Assembly: GCF_900115065.1 (NCBI RefSeq)
Contig: NZ_FOVE01000008.1
Coordinates: forward strand, 1-64,000
Source: Formivibrio citricus
GTDB taxonomy: Bacteria > Pseudomonadota > Gammaproteobacteria > Burkholderiales > Chitinibacteraceae
Reading direction: 5' to 3'
Length of the DNA stretch: 64,000 bases
The notes under the pieces: model-generated
Seen by the model: only the letters and a program-made list of their open reading frames with translations
What the model was told of the DNA's origin: nothing
Database searches by the model: none
Part shown: positions 28,700 to 38,333 of the stretch, in pieces
How the letters are laid out: each line of letters opens with the position of its first letter
Position numbering within the stretch: position 1 is the first letter of the stretch
Position numbers and translations under genes: made by a program

Positions 28700-30058
28700 T
28701 CAGGCCTGCGCCTCCTGCGTCACGATGCCGGCAATCTTCTCCGCCCATTGTCTGGCCGTAGCGCTGTCGGCATGTTCGACCATCACGCGCACCACCGGCT
28801 CGGTCCCCGAAGGCCGCAGCAACACCCGCCCGTCACTGCCCATCGCCGCTTCAGCCTCGGCAACCGCTACCTTGATGGCTTCATTGCCGTTGCAATCAAA
28901 ACCGCGCGCGATGCGCACGTTCTTGAGAACCTGGGTAGACAGCGTGAGCTCCTTGCAGAAATCGCCCAAGGTTCGCCCGGATTCCTGGATCGCCGTCAGC
29001 ACCTGCAGCGCGGAAACAATGCCGTCGCCGGTGGTGTGTGCATCCAGGCACAACAGATGCCCCGATCCCTCGCCGCCGACCTGCCAGCCGTTTTCCTGCA
29101 GCATTTCCAGTACATAACGGTCACCAACCTTGGCGCGGCCAAAGCCGATGCCGCGCGCCTTGAGCGCGTTTTCCACACCGAGGTTGGTCATCAGCGTTCC
29201 CGCCACGCCGCCGCCCAGCCGGCCCTTGTCCTGGCGATGACGCGCCAGCACGTAGAGCAGCATGTCACCATCGATCAAGGAGCCGTCGCGGTCGATCATC
29301 ATCAGGCGGTCGCCGTCGCCGTCGAGCGCAATGCCGTAATCGGCGCCTTCGGCCAGTACGGCGCGGCGCAGCGCATCGGTATGCGTGGCGCCGACTTCCT
29401 CGTTGATATTGAAACCGTTGGGCTGCGCACCGATGGTCACGACCTCCGCGCCCAGTTCGTGGAAGACGTGTGGTGCGATATGGTAGGCCGCGCCGTGGGC
29501 GCAATCGACCACGAGCTTGAGCCCGCGCAGATCAAGATCATTGGGGAAGGTGGACTTGCAGAATTCGATGTAGCGCCCGGCCGCATCATCCACGCGCTTG
29601 GCTTTGCCCAGTTCGCGGGAGCCGACGCATTGCTGTTGTTCATCAATGGCCGCTTCGATCGCCAGTTCGACTTCATCGGGCAGCTTCTTGCCGCCGGCAC
29701 TGAAGAACTTGATGCCATTGTCGTGGTACGGATTATGCGAAGCGGAAATCACCACGCCGGCCGACAGGCGCAACGCACGGGTCAGGTAAGCCACGCCAGG
29801 CGTAGGCAGCGGGCCGGTCAGGAACACGTCGACACCTGCCGCAGTGAAACCCGCCACCAGCGCGGCTTCCAGCATGTAGCCGGACACGCGCGTATCCTTG
29901 CCGATCAGCACACCGGCATGCTCGCCGTTCTTGCGTGCCTCCTTGGCCGCCAGCACCTTGCCGGCCGCGAAGCCCAGCTTCATGGCGAAATCGGGCGTGA
30001 TCGGATACTCGCCCACCAGACCGCGCACCCCGTCGGTGCCGAAATACTTGCGCGCCAT
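28700..30058 (-). CDS. glmM: phosphoglucosamine mutase
   Basis: Interconverts glucosamine-6-phosphate and glucosamine-1-phosphate on the way to UDP-GlcNAc for peptidoglycan and lipid A. The protein has 452 residues from the ATG at 30058, which lies 6 bases after GGAAAGG; a TTG two codons earlier is not supported. It begins [19 protein letters not shown], has the phospho-serine loop [17 protein letters not shown], the metal site DGDGDRLMM and the sugar loop GEGSGHLL. It is a single gene here, without the usual folP or ftsH neighbour, and ends at a terminator. Confidence 0.97.
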   Translation of the reverse strand: MARKYFGTDGVRGLVGEYPITPDFAMKLGFAAGKVLAAKEARKNGEHAGVLIGKDTRVSGYMLEAALVAGFTAAGVDVFLTGPLPTPGVAYLTRALRLSAGVVISASHNPYHDNGIKFFSAGGKKLPDEVELAIEAAIDEQQQCVGSRELGKAKRVDDAAGRYIEFCKSTFPNDLDLRGLKLVVDCAHGAAYHIAPHVFHELGAEVVTIGAQPNGFNINEEVGATHTDALRRAVLAEGADYGIALDGDGDRLMMIDRDGSLIDGDMLLYVLARHRQDKGRLGGGVAGTLMTNLGVENALKARGIGFGRAKVGDRYVLEMLQENGWQVGGEGSGHLLCLDAHTTGDGIVSALQVLTAIQESGRTLGDFCKELTLSTQVLKNVRIARGFDCNGNEAIKVAVAEAEAAMGSDGRVLLRPSGTEPVVRVMVEHADSATARQWAEKIAGIVTQEAQA

Positions 30059-30255
30059 GCTCAACCTTTCCGCATTCTGAAACGAATGCGCAATTCTAGC
30101 GCAAAGTACCGCCTCTCCGGTGAGCCCCTGTTCAGAGTCCCTCAGGCTTCGTGCATTTTTCTGCTCTTGTTTGCATTGACCTGCCCGGCTCCGGTACCTA
30201 TCTTGCTTGGGTCTAGCGCAACAAAGCAGCGCTCCATCAACGGCAAACCACCCCC

Positions 30256-30945
30256 ATGAACACGAACCAGTTAGGCATCGTCAAGAAAACCATTGTCCGA
30301 GCAGACAAAAGCGCCATCGACCGTCTGGCCCATTTTGGTGTCGCAACCATACATGAAGCCATGGGCCGGATTGGTCTGATGAAACCCTACATGCGTCCGG
30401 TCTATTCAGGAGCCCGATTCTGCGGGCCGGCAGTCACCATCCTGCTGCAACCCGGCGACAACTGGATGTTGCATGTTGCAGCCGAGCTATTGCAGCCAGG
30501 CGACGTGGCCGTTGCCGCCTGCACCTCGGACTGCGAGGATGGTTTTTTCGGCGACTTGCTGGCTACATCGTTTCAGGCAAGGGGCTCGGCAGGATTGGCC
30601 ATCGATGGCGGCGTTCGTGACGTTGATGCCTTGGAACAAATGAAATTTCCGGCATTTTCCCGCGCAATCCATGCCAAAGGCACGATCAAGGCTTCTTTGG
30701 GTGCCGTCAATATTCCGGTCATATGCGCCGGCGCACTAGTCAACCCGGGAGACGTGATCGTGGCCGATACGGACGGTGTTGTCGTGGTGCCATCCGGGAT
30801 TGCGCACCAAGTCGCCGATGCCGCCGAATTCCGAGAAAACAACGAGCGCGCAAAGAGAGAAAAACTGGCAAGCGGAATACTTGGGCTCGACATGTACCAG
30901 ATGCGCGAGCCACTGCAAAAAGCCGGCCTGCGCTACATTGATTGA
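30256..30945 (+). CDS. 4-carboxy-4-hydroxy-2-oxoadipate aldolase / RraA-like family
   Basis: RraA-fold aldolase of 229 residues. It resembles LigK/GalC over its full length: [56 protein letters not shown], the metal and active-site block [17 protein letters not shown], and [20 protein letters not shown]. LigK/GalC splits carboxy-hydroxy-oxoadipate to pyruvate and oxaloacetate in protocatechuate and gallate meta-cleavage, and also decarboxylates oxaloacetate. No other ring-cleavage genes are next to it. The ribosome binding site before the ATG at 30256 is weak. Substrate is inferred from family. Confidence 0.88.
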   Translation: MNTNQLGIVKKTIVRADKSAIDRLAHFGVATIHEAMGRIGLMKPYMRPVYSGARFCGPAVTILLQPGDNWMLHVAAELLQPGDVAVAACTSDCEDGFFGDLLATSFQARGSAGLAIDGGVRDVDALEQMKFPAFSRAIHAKGTIKASLGAVNIPVICAGALVNPGDVIVADTDGVVVVPSGIAHQVADAAEFRENNERAKREKLASGILGLDMYQMREPLQKAGLRYID

Positions 30946-31031
30946 GCATGCCGTGGCCGCATGCATTGCTAATTTTTGCTCTTTGCTGCCACACCCTCTA
31001 CCATTGCGCTTTTCCTGACTGATCCAATTTC

Positions 31032-32048
31032 ATGCTGGTTCTGGGCATCGAATCCTCCTGTGACGAGACCGGCGTCGCACTATACGACACCGAAGCCGGT
31101 CTGCTTGCGCATCACCTGCATTCGCAGATCGCCATGCATGCCGAATACGGCGGCGTGGTGCCGGAGCTGGCTTCGCGCGACCACATCCGCCGCGTACTGC
31201 CGCTCACGCAAGCCACGCTGGATGAGGCCGGGCGCCAACTGACAGACATCGACGCCATCGCCTACACCGCCGGCCCCGGTTTGGCCGGAGCGCTGCTGGT
31301 CGGCGCGAGCGTAGCCAACGCACTGGCCTTTGCTCTCGGCAAGCCTACGATTGCCGTCCACCACCTCGAAGGCCACCTGCTCTCGCCGCTCCTGGCCGAC
31401 CCCGCCCCGTCCTTCCCGTTCGTGGCGCTGCTGGTGTCCGGCGGCCACACCCAACTCATGGCCGTGCACGGCGTGGGCCACTACGAATTGCTCGGCGAAA
31501 CGGTCGACGATGCAGCCGGAGAGGCTTTCGACAAATCCGCCAAGCTCTTGGGCCTGGGCTATCCGGGCGGCCCCGCGCTATCAAAACTCGCCGACCAGGG
31601 CGATGCCACGCGCTTCAAGCTGCCGCGCCCGATGCTGCATTCCGGTGATCTGGAGATGAGTTTTTCCGGGCTGAAAACTGCGGTATTGAATCTGGTGAAG
31701 GAACAATCGCCGCTGAATGAAACCACCACGGCGGACATCTGCGCGGCGTTCCAGGAAGCGATTGTCGAAGTACTGGTGAAGAAAAGTCTGGCAGCGCTCA
31801 AGCAAACCGGGCTGAAGCGGCTGGTCATCGCCGGCGGCGTGGGCGCCAACCGGCAACTGCGTGCCGCACTGGACGATGCGGCCCGGAAACGCCGCTTCGA
31901 AGTGTTCTATCCGCCGCTTTCGCTCTGTACCGACAACGGTGCCATGATCGCCCATGCCGGCGCCAAACGGCTGGCGTTCGCCCAAGCGGCCGGCAGCTTC
32001 AGTATCCAGCCACGATGGGATCTGGCCAGCCTGCCTGCGGTGGAGTGA
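31032..32048 (+). CDS. tsaD: tRNA threonylcarbamoyladenosine transferase subunit TsaD
   Basis: Universal ASKHA-fold protein that transfers threonylcarbamoyl to A37 of ANN-decoding tRNAs together with TsaB and TsaE. The 338 residues show [15 protein letters not shown] at the N terminus, [13 protein letters not shown], the metal-binding [21 protein letters not shown], and the nucleotide loops [11 protein letters not shown] and [12 protein letters not shown]. Length is normal. It stands alone between the aldolase gene and a minus-strand gene. Confidence 0.97.
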   Translation: MLVLGIESSCDETGVALYDTEAGLLAHHLHSQIAMHAEYGGVVPELASRDHIRRVLPLTQATLDEAGRQLTDIDAIAYTAGPGLAGALLVGASVANALAFALGKPTIAVHHLEGHLLSPLLADPAPSFPFVALLVSGGHTQLMAVHGVGHYELLGETVDDAAGEAFDKSAKLLGLGYPGGPALSKLADQGDATRFKLPRPMLHSGDLEMSFSGLKTAVLNLVKEQSPLNETTTADICAAFQEAIVEVLVKKSLAALKQTGLKRLVIAGGVGANRQLRAALDDAARKRRFEVFYPPLSLCTDNGAMIAHAGAKRLAFAQAAGSFSIQPRWDLASLPAVE

Positions 32049-32181
32049 AGTAGAAAAGTTGTTGGTTGGGTCGCAGAGCACACGCCCGATCAGTGACGTG
32101 AATGCAACCGACGCCATGCGTGCGATTACGCTATGCTAATCGCACCTACGGCCCTTACGTCCATAAGGCAGCGGGTTGGCT

Positions 32182-32679
32182 CTAGCGGATTGAGTGTTTT
32201 GCGCGGTACGCAGAGATTCTCTTTTTTGCTGATTCGAGAGCTCCGGGCGCCCAAACATCTACTTGACTTCCATCTTTCATATATTCATCCGTGAAGTCCA
32301 TGGCGAATTGCTGAGGCAGGTATTCAACACCCGTTGCAGCAGCAATTTCTCGATTGCGGTACCAGAGATCAAGAATCGCAATGTCAATAGTCCCTGACAA
32401 TTCTAATGCCTCTCGAAGTGACTGGTGCCATTCAGATACGCGAGTATTGAAAACCTTCTGGAGATTCATGGCCTGAATTGCCTTGGACTTCTCCTGCGGA
32501 AGTTCTCCAATAACATCGAGAATGTAGTGTTCAAAAAACAAATAGATGGGATTACTTTTGTACCGAGGATGATCGAGGACGGTCATAGGCTTTGGCGGGG
32601 TCTCGCTGACTACCTGAGCGCTGCCCCCACTGCAAACTGCAAAGGCAAGAAAGAAGGCTGCGACGATGTGCGATGACAT
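32182..32679 (-). CDS. hypothetical secreted protein
   Basis: Protein of 165 residues, not recognised. The first 22 residues form a signal peptide (HIVAAFFLAFAVCSGGSA) with likely cleavage after GSA, so the product should be periplasmic. The mature part has 143 mixed residues with a conserved-looking HYILDVIGELPQEKSKAIQA helix and WHQSLREALELSGTIDIAIL. There is no Cys pair or obvious enzyme motif. Its lower GC content than the neighbours hints at recent gain. The ribosome binding site is weak. Confidence 0.65.
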   Translation of the reverse strand: MSSHIVAAFFLAFAVCSGGSAQVVSETPPKPMTVLDHPRYKSNPIYLFFEHYILDVIGELPQEKSKAIQAMNLQKVFNTRVSEWHQSLREALELSGTIDIAILDLWYRNREIAAATGVEYLPQQFAMDFTDEYMKDGSQVDVWAPGALESAKKRISAYRAKHSIR

Positions 32680-32749
32680 AGGTTAACTGATATTAAAGCC
32701 ACACTGAAGTAACGGAATATGTCCACTGAAGACGCTGTCGCTTAATAAC

Positions 32750-33670
32750 TCAAGCCAGCCACTGCGCCATGCTGAGCATCAACACCACCACCAGCCACAG
32801 CAGCACCGAGCGCCACACCAGGCCCACTGCGCCGGGCAAGTCATCCGCGCAGGCAGGGGCGCCCGTTCCCAGCTCGGGGCGGAACCGCACCGTGTGGTCC
32901 TGATGCACCGCTTCGCCCAGGCGCACGCCGAGCGCGCCAGCGCCGGAGGCCAGCAGGATGCCGTAGTCGTAATCGGCCCATTCCTTGGCCTGCATGCGCC
33001 AGCAGTACACTGCGTCTTCGAAATCGCCCATCACGGCAAAGCCGGCGGCGGCCAGACGCACCGGGATATAGTCCATCATGCCAAGAATCGAGGTGGCAAA
33101 GGCACCGAACGGCTCGTTGCCGCGCCATTTCTGCTGCAACAGACAAGCAGCGCGGTAAACCAGCGCCCCGGCCGGGCCGGCAATCCATGCCAGCGCCACG
33201 AACCAGAAAATGGTACCGAACACGTAACGGTAGGAATCGACCACGCCCTGCTCGATCGTAAGCTTGGCGACTTCGTCGGCGGTCAATTCGGAAGTGGATT
33301 GCCCGGTCCAGTCGGCCAGAAATGTCCGCGCGCCGTCGAGGTCTTCCACCTTCAACGCCTTGGTGATGCCGGTAAAGGCATGGCTGAACTGGCGAAAGCC
33401 CATGGTAAAATAGAGGAACAGCACATTCCAGGCCAGCGCCAGGATCACGCTGCCCTTGTAAATGAACAGCCAGTAGCCACCCGTCCCGACCAGAATCAGC
33501 GGCAGCACGGCCACGCACCAGGCCAGCACGCCGTTGCGGTATTCGCCCGCGTTGAAGCCGCGCTCCAGCTTGTTGGCGAAGCGGATAAAGGCCAGATAGA
33601 AACGGTTGCGGCTGCTGATGGGGCGGAATTGCTCCAGCGCCAGCGCCAGAATCAGGGAAAGAATGCTCAT
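32750..33670 (-). CDS. CobD/CbiB (AmpE-like) family membrane protein
   Basis: Inner-membrane protein of 306 residues from the ATG at 33670. It begins SILSLILALALEQFRPIS, has several membrane helices and ends in a hydrophobic anchor. The central MMDYIPVRLAAAGFAVMGDF is like the CbiB and AmpE signature (DWVPVRLAG in AmpE). CbiB makes adenosylcobinamide phosphate in cobalamin synthesis, whereas AmpE-type members are linked to beta-lactamase regulation or unknown roles. No other cobalamin genes are in the window, so the AmpE-like reading is safer. The adjacent gap holds a 166-base inverted-repeat element. Confidence 0.8.
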   Translation of the reverse strand: MSILSLILALALEQFRPISSRNRFYLAFIRFANKLERGFNAGEYRNGVLAWCVAVLPLILVGTGGYWLFIYKGSVILALAWNVLFLYFTMGFRQFSHAFTGITKALKVEDLDGARTFLADWTGQSTSELTADEVAKLTIEQGVVDSYRYVFGTIFWFVALAWIAGPAGALVYRAACLLQQKWRGNEPFGAFATSILGMMDYIPVRLAAAGFAVMGDFEDAVYCWRMQAKEWADYDYGILLASGAGALGVRLGEAVHQDHTVRFRPELGTGAPACADDLPGAVGLVWRSVLLWLVVVLMLSMAQWLA

Positions 33671-33720
33671 GGTCTCAGAACGGGGTTGGGCCTTGTTTGA
33701 AAGGCACGATAACACAGGGC

Positions 33721-33886
33721 TAGTAGTCAGTCACGCAGGTTTGCGTGGATGCCGAGGCACGCATCTGCGCCCCATGCGCGCGAAGCGAACCGCAGCCATG
33801 GCAGGGCTATGGCGAGGATGAGCGACAAAACGAATGGGGGATGCAGGGCGTGCTGAACATAGCAGAGTCTGCGTGACTGACTACTA
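33721..33886. repeat. 166-base MITE-like element with 18-base perfect terminal repeats
   Basis: TAGTAGTCAGTCACGCAG (33721-33738) and its exact inverse (33869-33886) bound the element. If the outer TA is a target duplication, the terminal repeats are 16 bases and the target site is the TA used by IS630/Tc1-type transposases. The inside also folds (GCACGCATCTGCGCCCCAT against ATGGGGGATGCAGGGCGTGC). It has no coding capacity. It lies between the CobD-like gene and sodB. Confidence 0.8.
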
Positions 33887-33998
33887 AATATCGCGCCAAA
33901 ATCTTCACATGAACCGATTGGCAATTTCCACCTTGAAAATGAGATCAAGTCGCACCATCTTTCTCATTACCACTTCACCAATCTGACTGGAGACAAGA

Positions 33999-34589
33999 AT
34001 GGAGCACAAACTGCCCGACCTGCCCTACGCGCTGGATGCCCTGCAACCGCATATGTCCAAAGAAACGCTTGAATACCATTATGGTAAGCATCACCAGGCT
34101 TATGTGACCAACCTGAACAACCTGATCAAGGGCACGGACAACGAAGCCAAAACGCTTGAAGACATCGTGAAAAGCGCTCCGGCTGGCGGTCTCTTCAACA
34201 ACGCCGCACAGGTCTGGAACCACACCTTCTTCTGGTTCGGCCTCAAGCCCAACCCGGCGTCGGAAACCCGCGCGCCGTCCGGCAAGATTGCCGATGCCAT
34301 CAACGCCAAGTGGGGCTCGTTCGATGAGTTCAAGAAAGTTTTCAACGCCTCGGCCGTCGGCAACTTCGGTTCCGGTTGGACTTGGCTCGTGAAGAAACCC
34401 GACGGCAGCCTCGACATCGTCAACACCACCGCCGCGGCAACGCCGCTCACCACCGCCGACGTTGCACTACTGACCGCCGACGTCTGGGAGCACGCCTACT
34501 ACATCGACTACCGCAACAGCCGCCCGAACTATCTGGAAGCGTTCTGGAAGCTCGTGGACTGGGACGTGGTAGCCAAGCGCTTCGCCTGA
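33999..34589 (+). CDS. sodB: iron superoxide dismutase
   Basis: Cytoplasmic enzyme that dismutates superoxide to peroxide and oxygen, 196 residues. Metal ligands are in [28 protein letters not shown] and [13 protein letters not shown]. The sequence QVWNHTFFW with the [11 protein letters not shown] block points to the iron rather than the manganese form. A good ribosome binding site (GGAGACAAGA) precedes the ATG. It ends at a bidirectional terminator shared with the convergent pyrB. Confidence 0.97.
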   Translation: MEHKLPDLPYALDALQPHMSKETLEYHYGKHHQAYVTNLNNLIKGTDNEAKTLEDIVKSAPAGGLFNNAAQVWNHTFFWFGLKPNPASETRAPSGKIADAINAKWGSFDEFKKVFNASAVGNFGSGWTWLVKKPDGSLDIVNTTAAATPLTTADVALLTADVWEHAYYIDYRNSRPNYLEAFWKLVDWDVVAKRFA

Positions 34590-34610
34590 TCGGCAACGCG
34601 TTCGCCATGA

Positions 34611-34639
34611 AAAACGGCAGGCGCCAAGCCTGCCGTTTT
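34611..34639. terminator. bidirectional terminator between sodB and pyrB
   Basis: AAAACGGCAGGC and GCCTGCCGTTTT form a perfect 12-base stem around a 5-base loop. It has flanking A and T tracts on the right sides for both convergent genes. Confidence 0.9.
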
Positions 34640-34655
34640 GTTTGCCTCACCGCAA

Positions 34656-35672
34656 TCAGTTGCGGGGCCGGTAGAACCAGTTTACCGGCCGGCTGTCGCG
34701 GTGGATCTGGTCGGATACGCCCAGCGCCAGCGTAAACAGCGCCATGCGGATCGGGATGCCATTGTCGGTCTGGCGGAAGATCGCCAGTTGCGAATGGTCG
34801 TTCAGGTCCACGTCGATTTCGTTGGAGCCGGGGCGGGAATCGCGCGGCAGCGGATGCAGGATGATCGCCTCCGGTTTGCAGAAACGGGAGAACACGTCGC
34901 GGCTTACCGTGTAGCAGCCGCGATGGCGCTGGTAGTCTTCCACCGAAGCGAAACGTTCTTCCTGGATGCGCGTCATGTAGATCACGTCGGCACCGGCCAC
35001 GCCTTCGGGCAGATTCTCGGTGATAAACACCTCATGGCCGCGTTCGCGCAGCATTTCCAGAATGTATTCCGGCATTGCCAATTCGGCCGGGGAAACGAAA
35101 CGGAAGCTGATTTTCTTGAACAGCGACAGCAGCTTGGTCAGCGAGTGCACGGTGCGGCCGTGCTTCAGGTCGCCGATCATGGCAATCGTAATGCCGTCCA
35201 CGTCTTCCAGTTCGCAGCGACGCTCCTTCATGATGGTGTAGAGGTCGAGCAGCGCCTGCGTCGGGTGCTCGCCGGGGCCGTCGCCGGCATTGATCACCGG
35301 CACGCTGCTGGCATCGGCAAAAGCGGCGACCGAACCGACTTCCGGATGGCGCACCACCATCACGTCGGCATAACCGCTGATCACGCGGCTGGTGTCGTAG
35401 ATCGACTCGCCCTTGGCCATCGAGGAAAAGGTAAAGCCGGTCGTGCTCGTCACCGTACCGCCCAGAAGGGCAAACGCCGATTCGAAGCTGATGCGGGTGC
35501 GGGTACTCGGCTCGAAAAACAGGCTCGCCATCACCGCGCCTTCCAGCACGCGCGTGACGCGCTCGCGGCGGGCATAAACCTCAAGCTCGCGAGCCACGTC
35601 GAAAATTTGCCGGAGGTCGGAAAGGTTGCCAAATTGGGCAATCGAGAGCAAATGCGCGCCGCAGAGGTTCAT
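34656..35672 (-). CDS. pyrB: aspartate carbamoyltransferase catalytic subunit
   Basis: Catalyses the first committed step of pyrimidine synthesis, joining carbamoyl phosphate and aspartate. The protein has 338 residues, about 25 longer than E. coli PyrB, largely at the C terminus (IHRDSRPVNWFYRPRN). The carbamoyl-phosphate loop FFEPSTRTRISFE, HPTQALLDLYTI, GDLKHGRTVHSL and HPLPR are all intact. Neither the regulatory subunit pyrI nor an inactive pyrC partner is adjacent. The ATG at 35672 is preceded by GGGTGAAAAAAC. A palindromic repeat lies in its upstream region. Confidence 0.95.
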   Translation of the reverse strand: MNLCGAHLLSIAQFGNLSDLRQIFDVARELEVYARRERVTRVLEGAVMASLFFEPSTRTRISFESAFALLGGTVTSTTGFTFSSMAKGESIYDTSRVISGYADVMVVRHPEVGSVAAFADASSVPVINAGDGPGEHPTQALLDLYTIMKERRCELEDVDGITIAMIGDLKHGRTVHSLTKLLSLFKKISFRFVSPAELAMPEYILEMLRERGHEVFITENLPEGVAGADVIYMTRIQEERFASVEDYQRHRGCYTVSRDVFSRFCKPEAIILHPLPRDSRPGSNEIDVDLNDHSQLAIFRQTDNGIPIRMALFTLALGVSDQIHRDSRPVNWFYRPRN

Positions 35673-35732
35673 GTTTTTTCACCCGAAAAACTGGTCGTAA
35701 TTGGGCGCGATGATAGCACAGCCCCAAGGGGT

Positions 35733-35908
35733 GTAGGGCGCACTCAAAGCGTAGCGTAGTGCGCCGGATATTTGGTTTGCCGCGGCAAATCGACTGATGC
35801 ATTGCGTGATCGAGCTACCGCTTGGAGGTGCAAGACATTCATCCAGAGGGGCAGGCTAACGGGCCGGGCACATTTGGCGCACTGCGCTCCGCTTCGAGTG
35901 TGCCCTAC
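35733..35908. repeat. GTAGGGCGCACT palindromic intergenic element
   Basis: The 33 bases starting GTAGGGCGCACTCAAAGCG at 35733 pair with the imperfect inverse ending CGAGTGTGCCCTAC at 35908. The element fills most of the 310-base gap between pyrB and the MFS gene. It belongs to the broad class of GTAGGGTGCGC-type repeats seen in many proteobacteria (from memory). No gene was recognised in the gap. Confidence 0.7.
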
Positions 35909-35982
35909 GGCTGACACACGCCGAGGTGATGCCAGCGAGCGAGCGCCAGGACTGGGACGCTCAATCTCCCGGCAAACAGGTT

Positions 35983-37275
35983 TCAGCTCGCCAGCCGCGG
36001 CGCCAGCTTGCGCAGCTTGAGCGCCACCGCGAAACTTGCCAGCAGGAACACGCCCAGCAGCAGCACGACGCCGTTCCATTGCGCCCAGTTCCACATGAAC
36101 CCGGTCACCGAGCCCAGGCAACTGGAGCCAAGGTAATAGATGCTCAGGTACAGCGCGGTGGCGAGCGCCTTGTTGCGTACGGCGCGAAAACCCAGCCAAC
36201 TGCTGGCAATCGAGTGCCCGCCGAAGAACCCGAACGAAAACACCGCCGTACCGAGATAGATCAGCGCAATCGGGCTGGCCAGGGTCAACACCAGTCCGGC
36301 CAGCATGCATAGCGCCATGATCCACAGCACGTTGCGCCGCCCGAAGCGGTCCGCAAGCCTGCCGGCCCAGGGCGAGGCCACGATGCCTGCAGCATTGAGC
36401 GAGTAGATCACGCTGATCTGGCTCTGGCTGTAGCCATAGGGTGCTGCCGCCAGTCGGTAGGCCAGGTAATTGAACAGGCTGACAAAACAACCCATCAGGA
36501 TGAAGCCGGTCAGGAAAAGCCAGGGCAAGCCGGCATCGGAAAAATGGCGGCGCGCCGCTGCCATGGTGCGCTTGACCGTCACGCCCGACGGCTGGAAATT
36601 GCGCGATTCAGGCAGGCTGCGCCAGAACTCGATGGCTGACAGTAAACCCGCCCCTCCCAACACCAGCGTAGCTACTCTCCAGGAAAAATGATCCGCGAGG
36701 ATGGCCATGGCAAAACGGCCGCACATGCCACCCAGCGCGTTGCCCGCGATATACAGGCCGATGGCGCGCCCCAGCACGTCGGGATCGATTTCCTCGCTCA
36801 GATAGGCCATGGCCACGGCCGGCAGGCCGGCCAGCGCCACACCCAGCAGCGCGCGCAGGATCACCAGTTGCTGGAAATCGACCGCTACCGCAGACAGCAG
36901 CGTCAGCAAGGCGGAAAGCATGAGCGAGACACTCATCACCGTCTTGCGGCCAAAACGATTGGCCAGAAGGCTCGCCGGGATCAGCGACAGCGCCATTGCA
37001 CCCGTTGCCGCGGAGATCACGCCGCTCGCGGCGGCGGGGCTGACATGGAATTGCTGCGAAAAAGCCGGCATCAGCGGTTGCATACCGTAGAGCAGGGCAA
37101 AGGTCGCAAAGCCGCCTAGCACCATCGAGCGTGTCGTGCTGGCGTATTCGCGCGATCCCGGAAGGATGCGGGACGGAGAGGATTCTGCTGGTTTTCGAGA
37201 ATTGACTTTCTGCTGGCCGCAATCTACCGTCGTGGCCGTTGTTCCTTGGGAAGGGACCGTTGCAGGGCTTGGCAT
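35983..37275 (-). CDS. MFS transporter, YnfM-like
   Basis: Twelve-helix major facilitator of about 430 residues. It aligns well with E. coli YnfM: GGFATFALLYGMQPLMPAFS, FGRKTVMSVSLMLSALLTLL, AVAMAYLSEEIDPDVLGRAI, GLYIAGNALGGMCGRF, FGFFGGHSIASSWLG and LSIYYLGSSCLGSVTGF. YnfM is a putative drug or metabolite exporter. The ATG at 37275 gives a reasonable N terminus; the frame continues to a TTG at 37341, so the start is uncertain. A LysR gene is divergent from it, as with ynfL-ynfM in E. coli, and probably regulates it. Confidence 0.88.
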   Translation of the reverse strand: MPSPATVPSQGTTATTVDCGQQKVNSRKPAESSPSRILPGSREYASTTRSMVLGGFATFALLYGMQPLMPAFSQQFHVSPAAASGVISAATGAMALSLIPASLLANRFGRKTVMSVSLMLSALLTLLSAVAVDFQQLVILRALLGVALAGLPAVAMAYLSEEIDPDVLGRAIGLYIAGNALGGMCGRFAMAILADHFSWRVATLVLGGAGLLSAIEFWRSLPESRNFQPSGVTVKRTMAAARRHFSDAGLPWLFLTGFILMGCFVSLFNYLAYRLAAAPYGYSQSQISVIYSLNAAGIVASPWAGRLADRFGRRNVLWIMALCMLAGLVLTLASPIALIYLGTAVFSFGFFGGHSIASSWLGFRAVRNKALATALYLSIYYLGSSCLGSVTGFMWNWAQWNGVVLLLGVFLLASFAVALKLRKLAPRLAS

Positions 37276-37356
37276 ACCGGGCTTTATTTCGACGCAGCGC
37301 GCCGCTTGGACATGCACGAATCCTAGGCTTGCCCAAAACAACAGTCCAATATATAT

Positions 37357-37371
37357 TTAATTATTGATTAA
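37357..37371. promoter_or_regulatory. candidate LysR operator between MFS and LysR genes
   Basis: TTAAT-TATTG-ATTAA is a 15-base AT-rich palindrome of the LysR T-N11-A form, 17 bases before the LysR start and within the divergent promoter region. Evidence is symmetry and position only. Confidence 0.4.
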
Positions 37372-37388
37372 TATAGAAAAACATATAA

Positions 37389-38309
37389 ATGGAACTGCGC
37401 CATCTGAAGTATTTCATGGTCGTCGCCGAGGAGCTTCACTTCACGCGCGCCGCCGAAAGACTGAACATCGGCCAACCGCCGCTGAGCCAACAAATTCAGG
37501 CGCTGGAAGATGAGCTCGGGGTGCTGCTTTTCGAGCGCACGCGCCGGAAAGTCGAGCTGACCGAAGCCGGAAAACGCTTGCTGACCGGAGCAAAGCGCAT
37601 CTTTGCCGAAGCCGAACATGCGGTAGAAGAAGCGCGCCGCGCGGCACGTGGGGATGTGGGCGAACTGCGCATCGGGTTCAGCGCCTCGATTCCGTTCACC
37701 AACCTGCTGCCCAAGGTTCTGCATGACTACCGCGAAGCCCATCCCGGCGTCGAACTGGTCTTGAGTGGACTGTTTTCCGCCGAACAATACGATGCTCTGC
37801 TCGCGGGGCGGCTGGACGTCGGCCTGTTGCGTTACTCCGGGACAGACATTCCGCCCGAAATCGAGCTGCACGAAATCACCCGGGATGCCTTGCGCGTGGT
37901 CGTCCATGAAAACCACCCGCTAGCCAAGAACGAGGCCGTCTGGCTCAACGAACTGAAAAACGAAGGATTCATCACCTACCCGCACGACATGGGCGAGCGC
38001 TTCAACCTGCAGGAACGCCAGCTTTGCCTGGCAGCAGGATTCGAGCCGCGCGTCGTGCAGGAAGCGCGCGAGGCCACAACCCAGATCGGGCTGGTCGCCG
38101 CCGGTTTCGGCGTGGCATTGCTGCCGCAGCCGCTGGAATGCGTCCACATCGATTGCGTCCGCTACCTGCCGATCCGCGACGAAGGTGCCTACGTCACGCT
38201 CGCCGCCGCCGTGCGCCGGGGCAACACCTCGCCCCTGATTGCGGACTTTCTCTCGGTATTGCTGGGCTTGCGGGCCGGGCCAGCCGACGGGATTTCATCC
38301 CCGACGTAA
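37389..38309 (+). CDS. LysR-family regulator, YnfL-like
   Basis: LysR-type regulator of 306 residues, divergent from the YnfM-like transporter. The helix-turn-helix region is FMVVAEELHFTRAAERLNIG followed by QPPLSQQIQALEDELGVLLF, typical of the BenM/CbnR-like group. The effector domain has GDVGELRIGFSASIPFTNLL and EARE-type linkers, then GLVAAGFGVALLPQPLE. The start ATG at 37389 lies just downstream of an AT-rich palindrome. The co-inducer is unknown; by analogy it senses a compound exported by the neighbouring transporter. Confidence 0.92.
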   Translation: MELRHLKYFMVVAEELHFTRAAERLNIGQPPLSQQIQALEDELGVLLFERTRRKVELTEAGKRLLTGAKRIFAEAEHAVEEARRAARGDVGELRIGFSASIPFTNLLPKVLHDYREAHPGVELVLSGLFSAEQYDALLAGRLDVGLLRYSGTDIPPEIELHEITRDALRVVVHENHPLAKNEAVWLNELKNEGFITYPHDMGERFNLQERQLCLAAGFEPRVVQEAREATTQIGLVAAGFGVALLPQPLECVHIDCVRYLPIRDEGAYVTLAAAVRRGNTSPLIADFLSVLLGLRAGPADGISSPT

Positions 38310-38333
38310 AAGCATCCGGCATTGAACCCCCGC

